14,191 bases of DNA from contig CAUDNR010000640.1 of NCBI GenBank assembly GCA_958430865.1, positions 1-14,191 on the forward strand, read 5' to 3'. A model generated the notes under the pieces. The model was not told where the DNA came from and ran no database searches. It was given only the letters and a program-made list of their open reading frames with translations. This stretch comes from Entrophospora sp. SA101. Taxonomy: Eukaryota; Glomeromycota; Glomeromycetes; Entrophosporales; Entrophosporaceae. Below are positions 8,427 to 14,191 of this stretch, one piece after another; position 1 is the stretch's first letter; each line of letters opens with the position of its first letter. Position numbers and translations under genes: made by a program.

Positions 8427-10352
8427 ATGAGTGAAGAAGTCGAGACCGTCGTTCAAACTGTCGAAAGTGTGGAGGTTGTTAACAAGTATCAAATGGCAGC
8501 GGAAGTTTCGAATCGTACGTGTTTAACATTTTTAAAAAAGTGCGTGTTTTTGTATAGAAGGGAATTATTAGCATTATTGATCATGTGTTGTTACCACTAT
8601 AAAATAAATAAATAAACATATTATTGATTTTTTTGATTAGGATAAGACTTTGATGATTTATCTAGACACGTGCATCTCATTTTTTTTTCAATAATTGTTT
8701 ATTTTCAATATAGGCGTGCTTAAAAAAGTGATTGAATCAGCTGTTGATGGTGCAATGATTATTGATCTATGCGCGATGGGTGATAAATTGATTGATGATG
8801 GCGTTAAAGTCCTTTTTTCTAAAGCAAAAAACATTTCAAAAGGTATAAAATAACTAAATAATAATTATGTTTTGTTTTGTTTAACACTTTGATAAACTAA
8901 ACTTTGTTTTATTAATTAATTAATTAATTAATTTTTACTTTTTATTTTTATTTTTATTTTACTTTCTATTTTTGTTTGCTTGTTTGGTAATTATAAGGAA
9001 TTGCATTTCCAACGTGTGTATCGGTAAATCATATTATTTGTCATCTTTCACCATTACCATCAGACCCGGAAGGTTCAGACGTTTTAAAGAATGGTGATTT
9101 GGTTAAAATTCAACTTGGAGCTCAAGTTGATGGATTTGCTGCCATCGTTGCTAGTACTTTTGTCGTTGGAGCAACCAAGGAAAAACCGGTGGAAGGAAAA
9201 TTAGCAGATGTTTTAATGGCTGCTCATTGGGCATCCGAGGCTGCTTTGAGATTAATAAAACCAGGTTTAAGTAATATTAAAGTTACCGAGACAATACAGA
9301 AAATTGCAAAAGCATACGGCACAAATTCTGTAGAAGGTATATATACATAATATCTATTTTATTTTTTTTTTTGTTGTTAAAATAAAGATTATTATAATAT
9401 TTTGAATAAATAATTTTATAATTATTATGATTTTATTTATGTGCGTAGGAATGTTATCGTATCAACAAGAAAAGAATATCATTGAAGGAAAAAAACAAAT
9501 AATTCTTAATCCTAGTGATTTTCAAAAGCGAGAACATGAAACTGTTGAATTCAGCGAGAATGAAGTTTATGGTGTAGATATATTAATTTCAACTGGTGAA
9601 GGAAAGGTTTGTAATAATGATATGATGATAATGATAATAATAATATATTATCATTATTGTTATTGATATATTGATATAGATTAATATGCTGATGGAAATG
9701 GTTTTTCGCGTGCTTTCTTGTGAATTATTAATAATACATGGGATTTATTCTTTTATTTAGCCAAAAGCATCGAATAAACGTGTAACTGTTTATAAAAAAA
9801 CTGACAACACTTATTTATTAAAGATGAAAACAGCTCGTTTAATTTTTAATGAAATAAGTCAAAAATTTGGTCCTTTCCCGTTTCCTTTGAGAGCATTGGA
9901 AGATGAAAAGAAAGCTAGAATGGGAATACTTGAATGTTCCAGTCATTCACTAGTATCACCATATGAAGTCTATCAGGAAAAAGAAGGTTAGTACTATTAG
10001 GGTTAGGAAGGAACAGCATCAGAAGTAATGGTAATGGTGACAAGCAATAGTAAAGAAATTACTTACAAGCTAGGAAATAATATACTTTTATTACATAGGT
10101 GAATTCGTTGCACAGTTTTTCAACACTGTTCTCCTAACAAAAAATGGTTCAATTAAAATCACCAATACTTTATTCAATCCAGAGGCAATAAAAAGTGATA
10201 AGAAAATAGAGGATGAAGAGATTTTAAAATTGTTGGCTACTAATTTAAAGCCAAGTAAAAAGAAAATTAAGAAAAAGAAAGCCGGAAGCGGAGACCAGGG
10301 AGATGTTGTGGCTGCAGAAGACGGAAAGGAAACTTCTGCTGCACCAAGTTAA
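8427..10352 (+). CDS. PA2G4: EBP1/PA2G4-like proliferation-associated protein (M24 fold)
   Basis: Six exons join into 397 codons: 8427..8514, 8714..8842, 8998..9336, 9449..9606, 9761..9986, 10099..10352. Introns are 112-199 bp with GT-AG ends. The length nearly equals the animal protein (about 394 aa). The landmark order is complete: N-K-Y-x-M (19-23), K-G-I-A-F-P-T (72-78), G-D-L-V-K-I (105-110), V-D-G-F (116-119), A-L-R-L-I-K-P-G, E-G-M-L-S-Y (185-190), D-E-K-K-A-R-M-G, E-K-E-G-E-F-V-A-Q-F, and a lysine-rich tail (367-374). The family adopts the methionine aminopeptidase fold without peptidase activity. It binds RNA and ribosomes and acts in ribosome assembly, translation and growth control. 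Two positions deviate even from animal EBP1: Q111 replaces the aspartate in K-I-D-L-G, and Y190 replaces histidine in G-M-L-S-H. The basic tail probably contacts rRNA or serves nuclear/nucleolar targeting. The start is the first ATG and gives a family-typical N-terminus. Confidence 0.96.
8911..8933. repeat. ATTA/TTAA microsatellite in EBP1 intron 2
   Basis: This uninterrupted run of ATTA units lies in the intron at 8843-8997, followed by T-rich DNA that probably forms the polypyrimidine tract. Confidence 0.75.
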
Positions 10353-10620
10353 ATATTATATAAATACGATATATATGAACATATGATGTAACAATATCTT
10401 CTTTCCTTCTCGTTTTTTTATTTAATTTTGTTTAAAGTTCGCAATTTAAACATAAAGATACTTTTTAAATTAAAAAGAAAAAAAGGATGTAATATATTAT
10501 ATTAAATAATGATTTCGTACAATGTATAAATTCAAGCTTTGTAATTTGTTTCCATTATTAAAGAACGAATTAATATATATGTGTGTGCACGCAAATGTAC
10601 TTTCCCTTTTCTGATTTTCA
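10353..10620 (+). other. EBP1 3' flank and UTR
   Basis: This AT-rich stretch follows the stop codon. It contains A-rich segments (about 10469-10485) and ATTAAATAAT (about 10500-10510), which might include polyadenylation signals, but no canonical AATAAA is obvious. No other gene was seen. Confidence 0.4.
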
Positions 10621-10780
10621 GTTAATTTTTCTTCAATAAGACGGCGTTATCTGTGGGATAAATTGGAAGAAACATCGCAAGTCCTTTTCTTGTTTGAATT
10701 GCTGCTGCTACTTTATGACCGATATACTGGATACATTATATGTGTTAGTGACTAATGTTAGCTGAGTCAATTATGCTAAA
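10621..10780 (+). pseudogene. Possible upstream piece of a hAT transposase relic
   Basis: One plus-strand frame reads R-R-Y-L-W-D-K-L-E-E-T-S-Q-V-L, then F-E and a leucine run, then Y-x-x-Y-T-G-Y, before a stop near 10755. hAT transposases often have an L-L-E-x-x-x-x-V-L-x-x-F-E-x-A-T segment before the catalytic region. The piece lies upstream of, and on the same strand as, the clear hAT C-terminus at 11222, as expected for one decayed element. The similarity is short. DNA between 10780 and 11222 shows no readable domain. Confidence 0.3.
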
Positions 10781-11221
10781 AATTACCATAAACATAACGT
10801 TCACACGAAATAGGAGTGATGGCACAAATTCGTGTGTGTGAGCTTTCTTTGGAGGCCTATGAGGGTTGTTACAGCAAACTTATGGATTTATGGTTGATAG
10901 CGTGATGTGCTCCGATGCACGCTTTGTTTTATTAGTGTTAGAGGATAGGCAATAAGCGAGTTCTTGGCTGATTTTCTTCAATCACTGTCATATCTCAAAT
11001 ATAATTATTTACTAATGTAGGTGAAACGGGCAAAGAGCCGGACAGATGTGATGAGAAGGCACACAGAGATCTTGACCTTGTTTATTTCCTGAGAAGGAAT
11101 TGATTAATGTGGTTTTCTAGGGCCACCATTTAGCCACATCTTATGGACAAAGTAAAAAATTATGAGTTCATGATATTATTACTGCGCAATTACCTTCATC
11201 ACGATTTTCCAAATTGCTTCG

Positions 11222-11450
11222 GCGCCTTTAGTGTCAGAATTAGATCGTTATCTTATATCACAGATAGATGAAGAAAAAGAACCTATATTATGGTGGCAGG
11301 CACATGCCAAAGAATACCTGACTGTAAGTAATATTGCACAACTAGTATTGCATCAGAACAGGTATTCTCTGTTGCTGGAAATACGATTAGTAAAATTCTA
11401 AATGGTTGTTGCTAGAGACTGCAAGAGCATGCTTATGTATGAAAAGCTGA
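11222..11450 (+). pseudogene. hAT transposase C-terminal dimerisation domain relic
   Basis: Three successive plus-strand frames reproduce the hAT C-terminal dimerisation domain. The first (from 11222) reads L-D-R-Y-L then E-P-I-L-W-W-Q-A-H-A-K-E-Y-L, matching the family W-W-x-x-x-x-x-x-Y-P-x-L. The second (from 11350) reads A-S-E-Q-V-F-S-V-A-G-N-T-I-S, matching the family S-x-R-x-F-S-x-A-G. The third (from 11406) reads L-L-L-E-T-A-R-A-C-L-C-M-K-S and then a stop, matching the last helix. Two frameshifts and a short deletion between the first two blocks show that it is dead. No terminal repeats could be found near it. Confidence 0.75.
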
Positions 11451-11648
11451 ATTATTAATAACATATATACACAGTAGTAATGATTTAAACCATATCAAAT
11501 CATAAATATGAAAAATAAATAGTTCTAATTATATAATAGATGATGTCAAATTAACCTGCACTATCAATCAATAATAGCAAAATATGTAATAATATTAATT
11601 GATCGATTTTAAATTATATAATTATAGAAACAACTTTCACTTTGTTAG

Positions 11649-11843
11649 TATCCGAGGCTTGTCCATCTGATGGTTCCTGAGCATTTCGAAATCCACAAAA
11701 TTGCGACGCGTTTTAGCAATAAATTTATTTAGAACTACCTCATGAATATGAATAAAGATAGTAGGATTTATGACCATTTCAGCGCGAATCCTGATCAAGA
11801 TGTTATTTACGTACTTGTGGAGCCGTTATCAGAAAATAATTAG
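11649..11843 (+). pseudogene. Unidentified coding fragment with an internal stop
   Basis: A plus-strand frame begins Y-P-R-L-V-H-L-M-V-P-E-H-F-E and continues I-A-T-R-F-S-N-K-F-I. It hits TAG at 11730 and then resumes in the same frame to D-V-I-Y-V-L-V-E-P-L-S-E-N-N and a stop at 11841. An intron-like AT-rich stretch ending in ATAG lies about ten bases upstream of the frame. The R-L-V-H-x-x-x-P plus F-S-N-x-x-I pattern vaguely recalls the C-terminal regions of Crinkler-type fungal proteins. I cannot confirm that, so it stays unassigned. Confidence 0.25.
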
Positions 11844-11885
11844 TTTTTTTTTTATATTCATATCATGTAATTGCGATATGATTTT

Positions 11886-13277
11886 TTATTTTATTTTTTT
11901 GTTATTATTTTGGTAACATTTTTTATATATCAATACCCTGTCCTGTTCTTGCTCGATCCATCTCTCATGTGTTACTGTTTCCTTTGTTGATGGTACAAAC
12001 TTATATAATCGTTGGACTTCATCTCTTTTTACCACAAAATCAGCACATGCATTCTTTATTAAAGGTTTTTTATTTGAAACAGTATAAATAACAATTAATA
12101 TCACTCATATTTAATGCTCAAAAGAATATTGTTCTCCTATTACAGTAGATATGTATAATTAAAGCCTCATAGTCACTTTCTGAAAGCTGAAACCGATTCA
12201 ATCCTAGGTCAACTATTCCATTACATAATGGATCATCATATGTTAAATTGTCTATATCTATTTTGTATATTTTCTTGAAAAGGTAGTCATGGGTCGGTGT
12301 ATTTTCTTTCTAGTAAGTTAGATGTAAAGTTAACAATTGATTTATTTTTCATTAATCGTAATGACACATACTTTTATTGCTTCTCTTAATATGGATATGT
12401 TGCTAGAAGCTGTATTTTTCCAGTCCACTTGTTCTTTAAACTTTTCCCATAATAAGCCCGCATCTACTAATAGCATGAGTTCTTTTCGATTATATCATAT
12501 CTACAAAAAATGAAGTCGAGTTAATAGAAACCCGAAATCATCATTTTTAACTCAGATAAACCAGACTTCTGAATCAATCAGTGTTTGCCAGCTATAGAGT
12601 TTGCTTAACCTTTACTGTTTACAAGTCACCATAAAAAATGGAATGAAAAAGATTATCGCTGGCATTGTACTGCTTACTCAATCGCATTACATAAATTAAT
12701 GTCTTGACAGGATGTTTTCTTCGTTTTCATATATATCAAAATATCTGATGTAAGTGCAAAGTATCCTTTCTAATGAAAGATCTGCATGTTTCATTAAGAT
12801 AAACTTTCCCACAGTGATTTCAGAATTTTTTTACGATTATCAACGATGCCTTCACTTTCAATTTTTATTAATAAACGCTAGTGACATTCACAGTCTGCAT
12901 TTTCGGTTTGAATCTTGAAAAGACTCCATTGTTGGTAAAAGATTCTAGAGATAGTGATTTGATCTAAAGATCCATTTTTTAAAAAGTCAAGTAAGGGGTA
13001 AATATTCCACTTGCTAAAAGAATTTCATAAGATGTTCTGGACATGGTTTACTGTTTGATAGTATAAAAAATATAGAGCGTTAATGTTTATAACAAACGAA
13101 AAATATTTCATGGATGTCCATAAATTCGATATATTGCCCTTTTAAATGTTTTCGCCCATTTCTTCCTTCATCATCTTTTGGAACTATGGAATGAGTATAA
13201 TATAGAGGAATAAAGTTCAAACTAATAAAAAATACAGATTTTTGAATTGACAAAAAATGTTTAATGATAATACTCAA
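11886..13277 (-). pseudogene. Long decayed minus-strand gene of unknown family
   Basis: Several coding-like pieces lie in order on the minus strand. Near 13200-13080 a frame contains H-S-I-V-P-K-D-D-E-G-R-N-G-R-K. From about 13050 to 12520 a single frame holds long readable parts such as R-I-F-Y-Q-Q-W-S-L-F-K-I-Q and I-E-S-E-G-I-V-D-N-R-K-K-I-L-K, interrupted by about ten stop codons. The best-preserved part is 12494..12372 (L-V-D-A-G-L-L-W-E-K-F) joined to 12309..12118 by a clean 62-bp GT-AG intron in phase 0. After a stop at 12118 another frame (to 11886) contains K-R-D-E-V-Q-R-L-Y-K-F. I do not recognise the family. The pieces could also come from more than one gene. Confidence 0.4.
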
Positions 13278-13462
13278 GTTAAGATAGAAGAAATCAATTT
13301 GTTAGTTAAAGTTACAACACGTAATAGTAAGAAATCAAACTTGGCGCGTAGAAATCAAACATATTGATGGATTTATCAAGGATTTCACCTATTTTTAATT
13401 AGATAAAAAATTTATTTAAAAAATATTATTTATAATAATAATAATAAAATTAAAATTATATA
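13278..13462. other. Short gene-free spacer
   Basis: This is AT-rich DNA with two nearby copies of AGAAATCAAAC (about 13330-13360) and an AATAAT run, leading into TATA immediately before the TIR element at 13463. No gene was seen. Confidence 0.4.
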
Positions 13463-13642
13463 CAGTGAACCCTCCATAAAGTGCACCCTCTATAAATGCA
13501 TCCCTCCATAAATGCACACTATGTCTCATTCCCAACCTTGGGAATTAGAGATAAATACACACCCTTCATACTCTGCACTGCATGGTCTTCCCCCATCCCC
13601 ATTCATATAAAACCACCCTATCTAAATGCATGCCTGTGACTT
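13463..13642 (+). mobile_element. TIR-element end, same family as the 4778 element
   Basis: It begins CAGTGAACCCTCC directly after a TA dinucleotide, like the AGTCAACC ends at 4778-4924. Inside are repeated units of the form C-T-C/A-T-A-A-A-T-G-C-A (near 13487, 13508 and 13617) and a CTCATTCCCAA segment. That segment is also found, inverted, in the 4778 element and in direct orientation near 14100. The right terminal repeat is not visible, so the element is truncated or interrupted by the segment beginning near 13643. Confidence 0.55.
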
Positions 13643-14044
13643 TCACGTGATTTATTTGCTAAATAAAATTTATTTATCTATCATCTCTTTTTTAAAATTA
13701 GTAATGGAAAATAAAGGATTAAGTAAGTTACCGTTGCTTATAAAGGATTGAATAAATGTTTGCTAATTCTTTCTTTTTAATTGACAAGAGTTATAGAATA
13801 ATAATAATAATAAAAACAAATGAAGAAAATTATATATACGTGAAATTAAAAAAATTAAGGATTAAACAAGATCATGAATTTTTTTTAAAACTTATGTTTA
13901 ATAAAAGTAAAATAAGAAATTCTAAAGAACAATTAAGATAAGTTAATGCCCTTGAGCGATACATTAATTTAAAAAAAAAATTTCAATGAAGCAATCAACA
14001 ATAATATTAATATTATTAATAATAATTTTTATTAGTATCACGTG
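13643..14044. mobile_element. Possible nested element with CACGTGAT inverted ends
   Basis: The left end carries TCACGTGAT (13643..13651) and the right end ATCACGTG (14037..14044). Read inward, both ends continue with A/T-rich TAATAAAA-like sequence of similar composition. The segment sits between two partial copies of the same TIR-element family, as a nested insertion would. I see no convincing target duplication at the outer edges, and CACGTG is itself a palindrome, so the call is weak. A plus-strand frame inside (13756..13941) is low-complexity lysine, isoleucine and asparagine and is not taken as a gene. Confidence 0.25.
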
Positions 14045-14065
14045 CAACCAATAAAATTCTTCCAC

Positions 14066-14151
14066 TCTATTAATGCATCCATTCATAAATGCACGCTCTC
14101 ATCCATTCCCAAGGAGCATAGATAAAAATCCTTTTATGGATAGATCGGCGT
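14066..14151 (+). mobile_element. Second direct copy of the TIR-element subterminal region
   Basis: The stretch repeats the 13482-13560 sequence in the same orientation. It shares C-T-C-T-A-T-x-A-A-T-G-C-A-T-C-C, CATAAATGCACXCT and CATTCCCAA, followed by AGATAAA. I judge roughly four of five positions identical over about 70 bp by eye. Its terminal CAGT is not recognisable. DNA after it (14152-14191) shows nothing further before the window ends. Confidence 0.5.
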
Positions 14152-14191
14152 TACACACATTTAATAGACATTTCAAAAAAAGATCAACAAT

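Noticed and set aside
8515..8615. Continuation of EBP1 exon 1 to a stop at 8615
   Set aside because: GTACGT after the S-N codons is a good donor. Splicing to 8714 restores the family sequence S-N-R-V-L-K-K.
13756..13941. Plus-strand 61-codon frame
   Set aside because: It is low-complexity lysine/isoleucine/asparagine composition from AT-rich DNA, with no domain, and sits inside a probable element.
1..14191. tRNA, rRNA or other structured RNA genes
   Set aside because: I found no cloverleaf with the conserved A/B-box sequences and no rRNA-like segment when reading either strand.

Overview
The window looks like nuclear DNA of a fungus, most likely an arbuscular mycorrhizal (Glomeromycotina, Rhizophagus-like) genome. 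The base composition is strongly AT-rich, and genes are cut by many short GT-AG introns of about 70-200 bp. The protein kinase carries a four-cysteine preamble followed by a G-W-T-S-x-N stretch, a style I associate with the expanded kinase families of these fungi. Decayed transposons and degraded coding relics fill the gaps. The organism call is inference.

Layout. Positions 1-997 hold AT-rich DNA and an unidentified degraded stretch. Positions 998-2953 (minus) hold a three-exon tyrosine-kinase-like protein kinase gene. Its N-terminal half is present twice, fused in frame, so the predicted 597-residue protein has two cysteine modules, two partial kinase N-lobes and one complete kinase. Positions 2954-5418 are gene-poor and contain a TTCAAATAA-rich low-complexity tract, a likely 111-bp hAT-type miniature element with an 8-bp target duplication, and a 147-bp TIR element with AGTCAACC ends. 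Positions 5419-8186 (minus) hold a complete 11-exon leukotriene A4 hydrolase/aminopeptidase gene of 626 residues. A 240-bp divergent promoter (8187-8426) separates it from a complete six-exon EBP1/PA2G4-type gene (8427-10352, plus) of 397 residues. Positions 10353-14191 are a relic zone: a hAT transposase C-terminus in three frames, a plus-strand coding fragment, a long minus-strand pseudogene, and two direct copies of the same TIR-element family flanking a CACGTGAT-ended segment.

The two clear housekeeping genes share a promoter but belong to different processes: zinc peptidase/epoxide hydrolase, and ribosome- or growth-associated M24-fold protein. The kinase and its neighbourhood are the evolutionarily active part. 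Exon boundaries were derived by hand from splice consensus, reading frame and remembered family alignments. No database search was run.
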